DNA of 64,000 bases from Salinibacterium sp. (GTDB lineage Bacteria; Actinomycetota; Actinomycetes; Actinomycetales; Microbacteriaceae), in assembly GCA_019638845.1 (NCBI GenBank), contig JAHBSZ010000005.1:1-64000 (forward strand), read 5' to 3'. The notes beneath the pieces are model-generated. The model had not been told where the DNA came from and did no database searches. It worked only from the letters and a program-made list of their open reading frames with translations. Shown piece after piece: positions 9,481 to 17,626 of the stretch; the first letter of the stretch is position 1; every line of letters starts with the position of its first letter. The position numbers were made by a program, and so were the translations under genes.

Positions 9481-10275
9481 GTGAAGAGGACAGTGATCAT
9501 CGGCATCGACGGGTCTGGCCCGAGCAATGCCGCGCTGCTCTGGGGGACGCGGTGGGCCGCAGCGCTAGACGACCCAGTTCTGCTTGTGCACGTGCTGGAC
9601 GGCGAATGGGGTCAGGCTGGCCCGGATGTCGAGGTCGAGGAACGGCACGAAGCGGCAGAACTCCTCGCCGACTCCACCCGGCGGGTGGCGAAGATTGCGC
9701 CGTCCCTCGCTGTCGAGGAACGCATGGAGGAGGGCAGTGCCGCGCATCAGCTCGCTGCCCAGGCGGGCCCCGACGACCTGCTCGTCGTCGGCACGCACAA
9801 GACCGGCTATATCCGCGGTCGAGTATTGGGTACACGCAGCATTGTCGTCGCTACCGTGGCTCCGTGCTCGGTCGCTGTGATCCCAGAGAACTGGGTATCT
9901 TCCCGCAGCGGAGTGCTCGTCGGGGTTGCTAGCGGACCGGGATGGGCTACCGCCGTGAAGATCGCGGCAGCCGAAGCGACCCGACGGGGTCAGAACCTCA
10001 CTCTGGTTCACGCTTTGTCCGGCGGCCCTGCCGAGCGCGACGGAGGTCGGGCTCTGCTCGCCGAGGCGGTGCGCTGCGCCTTGTCGGTCGCGCCAGATCT
10101 GCCGGTGACGAGCCGAGTGTCAGAGCGAGGCGCCTCCGAAACACTTCTTGACGCCTCCCGAACTGCGGGGTTGCTGGTGTTGGGTGAGAGTCGACGCCCC
10201 CACTCGGACATGCTGGGTTCGGTTACCCACGACGTGCTCCTGAACATCAACTCACCGGTGCTGATCGCTCGCTAA
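9481..10275 (+). CDS. Universal stress protein with tandem Usp domains
   Basis: A 264-aa cytoplasmic protein made of two UspA domains (about 1-140 and 145-264). The first begins VKRTVIIGIDGS and ends with the ATP-binding loop VGTHKTGYIRGRVLGTRSIVV; the second ends LVLGESRRPHSDMLGSVTHDVLL. Tandem Usp proteins are characteristic members of DosR regulons. The GTG at 9481 follows GGAAAGGA by 10 nt, and a DosR-like box lies 60 nt upstream. The reading frame extends further upstream, but that part is antisense to devS. Confidence 0.92.
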   Translation: MKRTVIIGIDGSGPSNAALLWGTRWAAALDDPVLLVHVLDGEWGQAGPDVEVEERHEAAELLADSTRRVAKIAPSLAVEERMEEGSAAHQLAAQAGPDDLLVVGTHKTGYIRGRVLGTRSIVVATVAPCSVAVIPENWVSSRSGVLVGVASGPGWATAVKIAAAEATRRGQNLTLVHALSGGPAERDGGRALLAEAVRCALSVAPDLPVTSRVSERGASETLLDASRTAGLLVLGESRRPHSDMLGSVTHDVLLNINSPVLIAR

Positions 10276-10290
10276 ACGCCCTGCCGCGAA

Positions 10291-10305
10291 GGGACCTTCG
10301 ACCCT
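10291..10305 (+). promoter_or_regulatory. DosR-like box 3
   Basis: A second exact copy of GGGACCTTCGACCCT, between the universal stress protein stop and the next gene. The box centre (10298) is 42 nt upstream of the ATG at 10340. A TGGACT hexamer at 10328-10333 would give a leaderless transcript starting at that ATG, placing the box at about -42. Confidence 0.75.
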
Positions 10306-10339
10306 CCCCGTTACGGATGAGCCGGTGTGGACTTGACGC

Positions 10340-10759
10340 ATGACTACACCGCAGGCATCCGCACCCGAAGTTTTGGACGAGTCCACCTGCTGGGAGTTGC
10401 TGGCGACGACCGATCTCGGGCGGATCGCCATCTCGACGGCAGAGGGTCCCGATATCTTCCCGATCAACTTTCTCGTCAAAGACCGAGAGATCTTCTTCAG
10501 CAGTGCGCCCGGTACGAAACTCGTCGAACTTACTGCAGAACCCGTTGTCGCCTTCGAGGCTGACGGCGTGCACGACCGAAAGCGATGGAGCGTGGTCGTT
10601 CGCGGCGGTGCGACGCGACTCAGTTTCGACGCCGACATCACCGCCGCCGGAGTTCACGAGCTCGCCACGATGACGGCCACCGACAAGTGGAACTACGTGC
10701 GAATCGCACCCACTTCCATAACCGGACGCCGCTTCTCGGCTCTGCGTCATCTCTCCTAG
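10340..10759 (+). CDS. Pyridoxamine 5'-phosphate oxidase-fold protein (DosR-linked, second copy)
   Basis: A 139-aa split-barrel protein, with LGRIAISTAEGPDIFPINFLVKDREIFFSSAPGTKLVEL and the end WNYVRIAPTSITGRRF, clearly a paralogue of the 6527-6985 gene. Probable FMN, F420 or heme binder of unknown reaction. It directly follows a DosR-like box and a weak -10, with no ribosome binding site before the ATG, which suits a leaderless message. It closes the block PNPOx-devR-devS-usp-PNPOx, in which the three apparent target genes each have their own box. Confidence 0.87.
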   Translation: MTTPQASAPEVLDESTCWELLATTDLGRIAISTAEGPDIFPINFLVKDREIFFSSAPGTKLVELTAEPVVAFEADGVHDRKRWSVVVRGGATRLSFDADITAAGVHELATMTATDKWNYVRIAPTSITGRRFSALRHLS

Positions 10760-10788
10760 CAGGCAAGGCTTGCACGCCGATATATCGC

Positions 10789-10794
10789 TACGCT
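10789..10794 (+). promoter_or_regulatory. -10 element (TACGCT), leaderless
   Basis: TACGCT ends 6 nt before the ATG at 10801. No ribosome binding site precedes the start. Confidence 0.5.
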
Positions 10795-10800
10795 GGGACC

Positions 10801-11427
10801 ATGATTGCTGCACGCACCCGGTTTCTTCGCCGGTCGCTCCTCGTGCTCCTGGGAAGCGTCGTTGCAGCCGGCAGTATCGCCGCGACCGTCTCACTGTTGC
10901 TGCACACTCCTGACTCGGACGCGGGCTTCGGCCCACTCGTCGCCTTTATCGCGGTGGTCCTCCTGCTCATGGGCCTCGGCGGCGGAGCGATCTGGAACGG
11001 TATTGGTCTCATGCGGATCGCGCGCCTCAAGCCCGACGCGCTCGTGTTCCTCGCCCGGCGTGAACCAACCCTCACACCAGACCTACCCGTGTACCTCCAT
11101 CGCAAAGACATCTCTGCCGACGTCAGCGATCGGTGGGTTCCCGCGGTGATCGACGAACGAGGTTTGGCCGCGTGGACCGGCGGATTCCGACCGCGCGAAA
11201 TCCTGATCATGGAGTGGAGCGAATTGGGCAAGGTCGAAGCTGCCGATTACATCTCCATCGATGGACAGCGCAGGTTTGGAATTTCGGTCGATGTCGCGCC
11301 ATTCCCGACACCCTTGATCGTGCGAGTGGGCACGTCGATGTTCGGACTGCAGGCAGCGTTCGACCGCGAGGGCACCCTTGCGGTCGCCGACGATACCAAC
11401 GCCCTCCGGCCCGCTCCCGCCCCTTAG
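10801..11427 (+). CDS. Two-TM membrane protein of unknown function
   Basis: A 208-aa protein not recognised as a named family. Residues about 14-32 and 42-64 are hydrophobic segments, giving a short loop outside and a roughly 140-residue soluble C-terminal domain inside (predicted PH-like from the alternating strands and FRPREILIMEWSELGKVEAADYISIDG, a weak impression). The N-terminus is basic (RTRFLRR). The start is set by the -10 hexamer 6 nt upstream. It converges on lgt with a 4-nt overlap; no functional clue comes from the neighbours. Confidence 0.7.
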   Translation: MIAARTRFLRRSLLVLLGSVVAAGSIAATVSLLLHTPDSDAGFGPLVAFIAVVLLLMGLGGGAIWNGIGLMRIARLKPDALVFLARREPTLTPDLPVYLHRKDISADVSDRWVPAVIDERGLAAWTGGFRPREILIMEWSELGKVEAADYISIDGQRRFGISVDVAPFPTPLIVRVGTSMFGLQAAFDREGTLAVADDTNALRPAPAP

Positions 11428-12314
11428 GCTGGTTGCTCTTCCGACGACGCCTCGTCCTGTGAGGCAGGATCACGACCGGTCCGATAGATACTCAGCTCGG
11501 GCTCTCGGTGCCGGCGGGACTGCACCACGAACAGGATCACGCCCAGCGCGATCGCCGCGAACGAGGCCCAGATGTTGGCGGGGATGCCCAGAAACGCGTC
11601 GCTCGTCGGGTCGATGCGAATCGCCTCAAGCCAGCTGCGGCCGAGCCCGTACCAGATGAGGTAGAGGGCGAAAGCTTTACCCCAGCGGAGCGCGATGCGC
11701 CTCTCGAGCAACAGGATGATCCCGACTCCGATGAGATTCCAGATCATCTCGTAGAGAAAGAGCGGGTGAAACAGGGTGCCCGCAGGAAGGCCATCCGGAA
11801 ACATCGTGTCTGTCGGAAGGATCTCGAGACCCCACGGCAGCGTGGTCGGAAGCCCGAACAGCTCGTGGTTGAACCAGTTGCCGAGACGCCCGATCGCCTG
11901 GGCCACGAGCATGGCCGGTGCTAGGGCATCCGCGAACGACCACAGTTTGATGCCGAGGCGACGGCAGCCGATGTACGCACCCACGGCGCCACCTAGGAGC
12001 GAGCCGTAGAGGGCGTTTCCGCCGTCCCAGATCGCGATGACGTTCCAGAGGTTCGCGCCGGGATAGAAGTAGTCACCGCCGTGCGTGAACACGTGATAAA
12101 AACGCGCGCCCACGATGCCGAGCGGCACCGCCCAGATGATGACATCGAGCACCGCACCCGGATGACCGCCGCGCGCTGAGAGCCGCCGTTGCGTAATAAT
12201 TACCGCTGCGATAATCCCGGTAAGGATGAACAGTGCATAGATGTGGATCGTAAGCGGTCCCACCTGAAACTGCGAGAAGATCGGGTCAGGGCTGGGGATA
12301 CTCAACGGGCGCAT
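11424..12314 (-). CDS. lgt: Prolipoprotein diacylglyceryl transferase
   Basis: A 296-aa multi-pass membrane enzyme that transfers diacylglycerol from phosphatidylglycerol to the lipobox cysteine of prolipoproteins. Signatures are GNALYGSLLGGAVGAYIG and the Lgt motif GRLGNWFNHELFG, followed by the HPLFLYEMIWN segment. The start MRPLSIPSPDPIFSQFQVGPL at 12314 matches the usual Lgt N-terminus; a 24-residue extension to 12386 would overlap the VIT gene and is rejected. Several lipobox proteins encoded in this window (17822, 31666, 34248, 49444, 50979) would be substrates. Confidence 0.95.
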   Translation of the reverse strand: MRPLSIPSPDPIFSQFQVGPLTIHIYALFILTGIIAAVIITQRRLSARGGHPGAVLDVIIWAVPLGIVGARFYHVFTHGGDYFYPGANLWNVIAIWDGGNALYGSLLGGAVGAYIGCRRLGIKLWSFADALAPAMLVAQAIGRLGNWFNHELFGLPTTLPWGLEILPTDTMFPDGLPAGTLFHPLFLYEMIWNLIGVGIILLLERRIALRWGKAFALYLIWYGLGRSWLEAIRIDPTSDAFLGIPANIWASFAAIALGVILFVVQSRRHREPELSIYRTGRDPASQDEASSEEQPA

Positions 12315-12366
12315 GGCACCATCCAACCACTGACGGCGACTCCCATCCTGTGACTCGGCCCAGACC

Positions 12367-13422
12367 TCAGCTCGCAACCACGCCAAAGAACAGGCCGAGC
12401 AGGTAGGTGGCCGCAGCCGCGCCGTACCCGATGGCGAGTTGACGTAGCGCCCGATGCCACGGCGACGTGCCCGACAGCAAGCCCACGATGGACCCGGTCA
12501 CCACGAGAGCGATCCCCACGAGCACTGCGGCAGCGATGACCGCCGGCAGCCCAGTGGCCCCGAAGAGATAGGGGAGCACCGGGATGACCGCGCCGGAGGC
12601 AAAGAAGAGGAAGCTCGATACCGCCGCTGGCAGCGCACCACCGACGGCCTCGTGACCGTCGGCGCCCCCTTGGGGCATCGTCGCTCGACCGGCGATGAGC
12701 TCGGCGGCATGAGCGTTCGCCTCAGCGGCCGACATTCCCCGCGCCCGGTAGACGAGGGCGAGCTCATTGGCATTGACGTCGAGTGCAGCGAGGGATTCGC
12801 TACCGGTCGAGTTGGGGGTCGTGGAATCCAGAAGCTCGCGTTGGGAACGCACCGAGACATACTCACCCGCACCCATCGACAGGGCCCCCGCGAACAGCCC
12901 GGCAACCCCGGTGAGAAGCACGATGCGCGTGTCAATACCCGACGCGCTGACCCCGAGGACAAGCGCGAGGTTGCTCACGAGGCCGTCGTTCGCGCCGAAT
13001 ACCGCCGCGCGGAACGTGCCCGAGAGCCGCTGGCGACCCCGTGCGGCGAGGGCACGCACAACCTCGGCGTGGATATGCTCATCAGCCGCCATCGCGTCCG
13101 TCGCATCCGTGTCGCGCGCATACGGCGATCGGGACTCTGCCCGCTGCGCGAGTGCGAGCACGAAGACCGAGCCGAAACGGCGGGCGAAGAATCCGAGAAT
13201 CCCGACGCGGGGATCCCGACGGGGTCTGCCGACATTGTCGCCTAGGAGGTCGATCCAGTGCTGTTCGTGTCGGCGCTCGGCGTCCGCGAGGGCAAGCAGG
13301 ATTTCCCGCTCCTCGCCGGTGCGCCGCGACGCGAGGTCTCGATACACCGAGGCCTCTGCGCGTTCTGCGGCGAGATACTTTCGCCAGCGCCGGAGTTCCG
13401 CTGCGGTCGGAGTCGTGGTCAT
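12367..13422 (-). CDS. VIT1/CCC1-family Fe/Mn transporter with N-terminal ferritin-like domain
   Basis: A 351-aa protein. Residues about 5-140 look like a rubrerythrin/ferritin-like helical domain (LAAERAEASVYRDLA..., AEERRHEQHW-type ExxH). The C-terminal part is the VIT1/CCC1 transporter: GANDGLVSNLALVLGVSASG, MGAGEYVSVRSQRELL, and three C-terminal membrane helices. Such fusions are thought to export or store iron or manganese. The ATG at 13422 overlaps the galM-like stop by 4 nt (ATGA), so this metal transporter is translationally coupled to the sugar genes deoR-galM, an odd pairing with no obvious functional explanation. Confidence 0.92.
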   Translation of the reverse strand: MTTTPTAAELRRWRKYLAAERAEASVYRDLASRRTGEEREILLALADAERRHEQHWIDLLGDNVGRPRRDPRVGILGFFARRFGSVFVLALAQRAESRSPYARDTDATDAMAADEHIHAEVVRALAARGRQRLSGTFRAAVFGANDGLVSNLALVLGVSASGIDTRIVLLTGVAGLFAGALSMGAGEYVSVRSQRELLDSTTPNSTGSESLAALDVNANELALVYRARGMSAAEANAHAAELIAGRATMPQGGADGHEAVGGALPAAVSSFLFFASGAVIPVLPYLFGATGLPAVIAAAVLVGIALVVTGSIVGLLSGTSPWHRALRQLAIGYGAAAATYLLGLFFGVVAS

Positions 13423-14339
13423 CCCGAGTACTGGATCCCCCACCCGGCGTTCCAGGTGGCGCCGGGCTCGACCCAGTGCAGCCCGAGACCCGAGTTGAGT
13501 GCATCCGGAGCTGCCGTCATGGGTTCGATGGCGACGGCAAGTCCCGCGCCATCCTTCTTGGGATAGGTGCGCGTCGTGAACACTTGAACGTAGGGATGGG
13601 CGTCGTCCTGCACGAGTCGTACCTCGCGACCGTCGGGTGCCTGCAAGACTGCCACGACACCGTCTCGGGTGCTGACTCCACCGAACGCGGTGTCGAGCTC
13701 GAGGTCTCCGACTCGCACGCCGTTGCGGAGGTCGTACCGCGTGCCGACGACCGAGAGCTCGCCGTGCGGCAGGAGCCGGGCGTCCACGTCAAAGTAGGTA
13801 GAAGCGTGCACGGTCAGCACGAGGTCTTCGGTGGGCACGTCGCCGATCGTGAGGAACGGGTGGGCGCCGATCCCCACGGGGGCGGTATCGCTCGAGAGGT
13901 TGCGCACGCCGTGGGTGACGGCGAGACCCCCGTCGACGAGCTCGTACCGCACCGTCGTCTCGAGGTGGAACGGATAGCCATGTTGCGGGAACACTGTCGC
14001 TGCGAGGGTGATGCTCTCGTCGGTTCGGTCGTCGACTCGATAGCCGGTGTAGCGCAGAAGTCCGTGGATCGCGTTGTTCTTCGCGGGTTCGGTGATGTCG
14101 AGTTGTTGCGTCACACCGCCGAGGTTCCACCGACCGTCGGCGACCCGGTTCGGCCAGGGCATGAGGATGATCCCGGAGGCGAACGGAGGCGACGACAGCT
14201 CTGGGTACGGCTGCACGATGTCCACGCCGCCGACACTGTATTCGCGCACGGATGCCGCCACCTCCGTGATCACGGCGCGCGCATCACCCCTCGTCAGGAC
14301 GTGCTGCGTACCGGTGGGCTCAGTGGTGGGCTGGTTCAC
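13419..14339 (-). CDS. galM: Aldose 1-epimerase-family protein
   Basis: A 306-aa protein of the galactose mutarotase fold: ILMPWPNRVADGRW (substrate-binding Asn-Arg region), NNAIHGLLRYTGYRV (first catalytic His), VGIGAHPFL (second His) and a late Glu in VAIEPMTAAPDAL (general base). It interconverts alpha and beta aldoses; a role in galactose use is inferred from galT/galK across the divergent promoter. The GTG start overlaps the deoR stop (GTGA). The sequence resembles the LacX/YihR-type subgroup as much as true GalM, so the symbol is tentative. Confidence 0.85.
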   Translation of the reverse strand: MNQPTTEPTGTQHVLTRGDARAVITEVAASVREYSVGGVDIVQPYPELSSPPFASGIILMPWPNRVADGRWNLGGVTQQLDITEPAKNNAIHGLLRYTGYRVDDRTDESITLAATVFPQHGYPFHLETTVRYELVDGGLAVTHGVRNLSSDTAPVGIGAHPFLTIGDVPTEDLVLTVHASTYFDVDARLLPHGELSVVGTRYDLRNGVRVGDLELDTAFGGVSTRDGVVAVLQAPDGREVRLVQDDAHPYVQVFTTRTYPKKDGAGLAVAIEPMTAAPDALNSGLGLHWVEPGATWNAGWGIQYSG

Positions 14340-15154
14340 CCGTCAACCCTATCGGCGCGCTCGACCGTGAGACCCGCAGCACGAAGGCCCTCCACGATGC
14401 CCGGTCCCGCCTCGCCTGCGGTGACGAGTTCGTCGAAATCGTCGAGGGAACCGATGACCGCCAAGTCGGTGCGCCCGAGCTTCGTGGCATCCGCGATGAG
14501 TACACGCCGCTGGGCGCGCGCGAGAACCCGCGACTTGATCTCCGCCTCGGGCAGGTTCACGTTGGTGACCCCTCCCACAGCGTGAACGCCGTTGCAGCCG
14601 ATGAACGCAATGTCGAGGTGGAGGGCTTCGAGCATCGGTACCGCAAACGGGCTCACGAGCGAGTGCTGAAGGGGTCGCAGGGTGCCTCCCGTGACAACGA
14701 CCGTGTAGCGCGGCACCGCGGGCTCGAGGGCGAGCGCGATCGTCAGCCCGCTCGTGACAATGGTGAGGTCGCGGAGGTCCTGCCGTTCGACGAGCGCCTG
14801 AGCGAGCGCCATCGCCGTGCTGCCGGAATCGAGGTAAATGCCGTGGCCGGATGCCACCATGCGCGCGGATGCTCGCCCGATCGCGCGTTTCGCCGCAGCA
14901 TCCCGTTCCGTCGAAGATTCGATGGGTGACTCGAGGTCGGGGATGACCCCGGCGGCCATGGCGCCGCCATGAACCCGCACCACACGCGCGTCGGACTCCA
15001 GCGCGCTCAGGTCGCCGCGCACGGTCACTTCGCTCACCCCGAGTTCGTGACTCGCGTCCACGACGCGCATGAAGCCGCGCTCTCCGACCAGTCGTGCTAG
15101 CTGCTCACGGCGAACCTCGGCGCTTACGAATTCTTTCTTATTCGAAACCGTCAC
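14336..15154 (-). CDS. DeoR-family transcriptional repressor of sugar metabolism
   Basis: A 272-aa DeoR/GlpR-type regulator: N-terminal winged helix (VRREQLARLVGERGFMRVVDASHELGVSEVTVRGDLSALE), the hallmark VHGGAMA, then a sugar-phosphate-binding domain with IYLDSGSTAMALAQAL and IGCNGVHAVGGVTN. The GTG at 15154 lies 7 nt after a TACGAT -10 (15167-15162), so the message is probably leaderless; the longer frame upstream is antisense to galT. It likely represses both its own operon and galT-galK through the inverted repeat at 15142-15160, with a sugar phosphate (galactose pathway) as inducer (inference). Confidence 0.92.
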   Translation of the reverse strand: MTVSNKKEFVSAEVRREQLARLVGERGFMRVVDASHELGVSEVTVRGDLSALESDARVVRVHGGAMAAGVIPDLESPIESSTERDAAAKRAIGRASARMVASGHGIYLDSGSTAMALAQALVERQDLRDLTIVTSGLTIALALEPAVPRYTVVVTGGTLRPLQHSLVSPFAVPMLEALHLDIAFIGCNGVHAVGGVTNVNLPEAEIKSRVLARAQRRVLIADATKLGRTDLAVIGSLDDFDELVTAGEAGPGIVEGLRAAGLTVERADRVDG

Positions 15155-15160
15155 TTTCGA
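15142..15160. promoter_or_regulatory. Candidate DeoR-family operator
   Basis: A perfect inverted repeat TCGAAA-N7-TTTCGA spans the deoR start codon and ends next to the shared -10 region of deoR and galT. Its position would block transcription in both directions. Confidence 0.55.
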
Positions 15161-15167
15161 TATCGTA
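15161..15167. promoter_or_regulatory. Symmetrical bidirectional -10 (TATCGTA) for deoR and galT
   Basis: On the plus strand TATCGT ends 6 nt before the galT ATG. On the minus strand the overlapping TACGAT ends 7 nt before the deoR GTG. One 7-bp stretch can thus serve as -10 for both divergent, leaderless transcripts. Confidence 0.5.
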
Positions 15168-15172
15168 ATGCC

Positions 15173-16264
15173 ATGTTGACCGCCGGGATCACGAAACACG
15201 AGACGACGCTTGCCGACGGGCGCGCCCTCATCTACTACGACGACGCTGACACCAGCCTCACCGCCGATCGCGTCACGGATGCCCGAACCCTCGACCCCCG
15301 TCCCGACACCGCCACCATGCGCCAAGACCCGCTCACCGGTGAGTGGATCTCCATCGCCGCGGCCCGCCAGAACCGCGTGTTCCTCCCGCCGACCGACCAG
15401 GACCCACTCGCGCCAGCGACGCCGTCCAACCCGTCAGAGGTGCCGAGCAACTACGACGTCGTGGTGTTTGAAAACCGCTCCCCCTCGTTCGGTCCAGCCC
15501 TCGGGGAGCTCGACCTGACCGGCATCGGACTCGGTCGCACCGCGCCCTCCCACGGCCGGTGCGAGGTGGTGAGCTTCAGCCCGGAGCACGAGGGATCGTT
15601 CGGATCACTCACCGAGTCGCGCGCGCGCACCGTGATCGAGGCGTGGGCCGATCGCACCGCTTTCCTCTCCTGCCTGCCCGGCGTGCAGCAAGTGTTCCCC
15701 TTCGAGAATCGCGGAGAGGCGATCGGGGTTACGCTGCACCACCCGCACGGCCAGATCTACAGCTACCCGTACATCACTCCGCGCACGAGGCGCCTTATCG
15801 AGTCGATCGAAGCCTTCGGCCCCGGCCTGTTCGAGTCGATCCTTCAGTTCGAGATCGCCTCGGAGCGAGTCGTACTCCAGGGCGAGCACTGGACTGCCTA
15901 CGTTCCGTTCGCTGCCCGCTGGCCACTGGAAGTGCACATGCTTCCCCACCGGCAGATCCCCGACTTCGCGGCCACGAGTTCCGCGGAGCGCTCCGAGCTC
16001 GCCGGGCTCTACCTCCGACTGTTGCGCGGCCTCGACGCCCTCTACAGCACTCCCACGCCGTACATCGCGGCGTGGCACCAAGCACCAGTGGTCGAGTCTC
16101 GCGCCGACATCCGTCTCATGCTGCAGGTGACTTCCCCACGTCGCGCTGAATCTAAACTGAAGTACCTCGCGGGTTCAGAGAGCGCGATGGGGGCATGGAT
16201 CGGCGACATCCCACCGGAGCAGTCCGCACAGTTCATCCGAGAAGGGATCGCCCGTGCCTGCTAA
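15173..16264 (+). CDS. galT: Galactose-1-phosphate uridylyltransferase
   Basis: Leloir-pathway enzyme exchanging UMP between UDP-glucose and galactose-1-phosphate. The 363-aa protein has the catalytic His-Pro-His in VTLHHPHGQIYSYPY (about residues 189-203), PLTGEWISIAAARQNRVF near 55 and FAARWPLEVHMLPHRQIPDF near 250. The ATG at 15173 has no ribosome binding site but lies 6 nt after a TATCGT -10, so it is likely leaderless. It overlaps galK by 11 nt. Divergent from deoR-galM-vit and probably repressed by that DeoR protein. No galE is in the window. Confidence 0.96.
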   Translation: MLTAGITKHETTLADGRALIYYDDADTSLTADRVTDARTLDPRPDTATMRQDPLTGEWISIAAARQNRVFLPPTDQDPLAPATPSNPSEVPSNYDVVVFENRSPSFGPALGELDLTGIGLGRTAPSHGRCEVVSFSPEHEGSFGSLTESRARTVIEAWADRTAFLSCLPGVQQVFPFENRGEAIGVTLHHPHGQIYSYPYITPRTRRLIESIEAFGPGLFESILQFEIASERVVLQGEHWTAYVPFAARWPLEVHMLPHRQIPDFAATSSAERSELAGLYLRLLRGLDALYSTPTPYIAAWHQAPVVESRADIRLMLQVTSPRRAESKLKYLAGSESAMGAWIGDIPPEQSAQFIREGIARAC

Positions 16265-17429
16265 TGGCAACAGCCTCGACATCCGCGACGAGGTCGCTCA
16301 GGGGTTCGAGGACATCTTCGGGAGCCCGCCCGCCGGCATCTGGTCAGCTCCCGGCCGCGTGAACCTGATCGGCGAGCACACCGACTACAACCAGGGTTTC
16401 GTGCTTCCGTTTGCCATCAACCGCCGCACGGTTGTCGCCCTCGGGCCGCGCGATGACGGCATCCTGAGAGTGGCTTCGGCATTCGCCGACGAAGTCGCCG
16501 AGATCTCACTCGCGGACCTGACCCCCGACCGCCTCCAAGACTGGTCGGCGTACCCGCTCGGAGTCGCCTGGGCTCTCGGCCAATTCGGGGCCGACCTCGC
16601 CGCCGTTCCTGGGGTCGACCTCTACATCGAGTCGACCGTGCCCGTGGGTGCCGGGCTCTCCTCGTCCGCGGCGATCGAGAGCGCGGTCGCCGTCGCGCTC
16701 AACGACGTGTGGCGGCTCGGACTCGACCGCCCGACACTGGCGCGGGTCGGACAGCTCGCCGAGAACAAGGCCGTCGGCGCCCCGACCGGCATCATGGATC
16801 AGTCGGCATCGCTGCTCGGCACGCCCGACCACGCAGTGTTTCTCGACTGCCGCTCGCTGCAGTCCGAACTCGTGGAACTGGGGTTCACTCGCGCAGGCCT
16901 CGAACTGCTCGTCATCGACACGGACGTCTCGCACGACCATGCCACCGGCGGCTACGCCGAGCGGCGGGCATCCTGCGAAATGGGCGCCATGCTGATGGGT
17001 GTTCCCGCCCTGCGCGACCTCGGCATCGTCGACCTCCCGCGCGCACGCGAAGTGCTCGACCACGAGACCTATCGACGGGTGCGACACGTCATCACCGAGA
17101 ACCAGCGGGTGCTCGACACCGTTCGTCTTCTGCGTTCCGAGGGGCCCCTCGCGATAGGCGAGCTGCTCGATACCTCACACGTCTCTCTGCGCGACGATTT
17201 CGAGATCTCCGTGCCCGAGCTCGACCTGGCCGTCGAGACCGCGCAGGCGAACGGTGCGATCGGCGCTCGGATGACCGGGGGCGGGTTCGGCGGTGCAGCC
17301 ATCGCCCTCGTGCCGACCGACGGGATCTCGCGGCTTCAGGTTGCGCTCGACGGCGCCTTCGCGGAGCACGGATTCTCGCAACCCACGACCTTCACGGTCG
17401 TCGCCAGCGGCGGCGCGGGTCGCAACTAG
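16254..17429 (+). CDS. galK: Galactokinase
   Basis: A 391-aa GHMP-family kinase phosphorylating galactose with ATP. The galactokinase signature PGRVNLIGEHTDYNQG is near residue 33, the GHMP ATP loop PVGAGLSSSAAIESA near 128, and the C-terminal GARMTGGGFGGAAIAL completes the fold. The GTG at 16254 lies inside the end of galT, giving an 11-nt overlap and coupled translation. Galactose is taken through galK and galT to glucose-1-phosphate. Confidence 0.97.
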   Translation: MPANGNSLDIRDEVAQGFEDIFGSPPAGIWSAPGRVNLIGEHTDYNQGFVLPFAINRRTVVALGPRDDGILRVASAFADEVAEISLADLTPDRLQDWSAYPLGVAWALGQFGADLAAVPGVDLYIESTVPVGAGLSSSAAIESAVAVALNDVWRLGLDRPTLARVGQLAENKAVGAPTGIMDQSASLLGTPDHAVFLDCRSLQSELVELGFTRAGLELLVIDTDVSHDHATGGYAERRASCEMGAMLMGVPALRDLGIVDLPRAREVLDHETYRRVRHVITENQRVLDTVRLLRSEGPLAIGELLDTSHVSLRDDFEISVPELDLAVETAQANGAIGARMTGGGFGGAAIALVPTDGISRLQVALDGAFAEHGFSQPTTFTVVASGGAGRN

Positions 17430-17536
17430 AGCCAGACCCACACTTTCAGCACGAACCATCCGGCGAGCGCAATGGCAAGGATGCTCGCGACCCCCACCCA
17501 CAACCTGGCCCAGGGGAACCGTCTGCGCGCACTCAC
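17426..17536 (-). CDS. Possible 36-aa single-TM protein
   Basis: A short minus-strand frame from GTG 17536 encodes a basic N-terminus (SARRRFPWARLW) followed by one hydrophobic helix (VGVASILAIALAGWFVLKVW) and ends 1 nt inside the galK stop. The basic-then-hydrophobic pattern is what a small membrane protein looks like, and antisense translation of GC-rich DNA rarely gives it. There is no clear ribosome binding site, so it could still be chance. Confidence 0.4.
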   Translation of the reverse strand: MSARRRFPWARLWVGVASILAIALAGWFVLKVWVWL

Positions 17537-17626
17537 AGGAAAAGGCTACCGGTCGGGTGACACCCTCACCGCACATGCTCGCGGACGCTCACCCACATCG
17601 CTGTACGCGCGCACTCACGCCACCAC

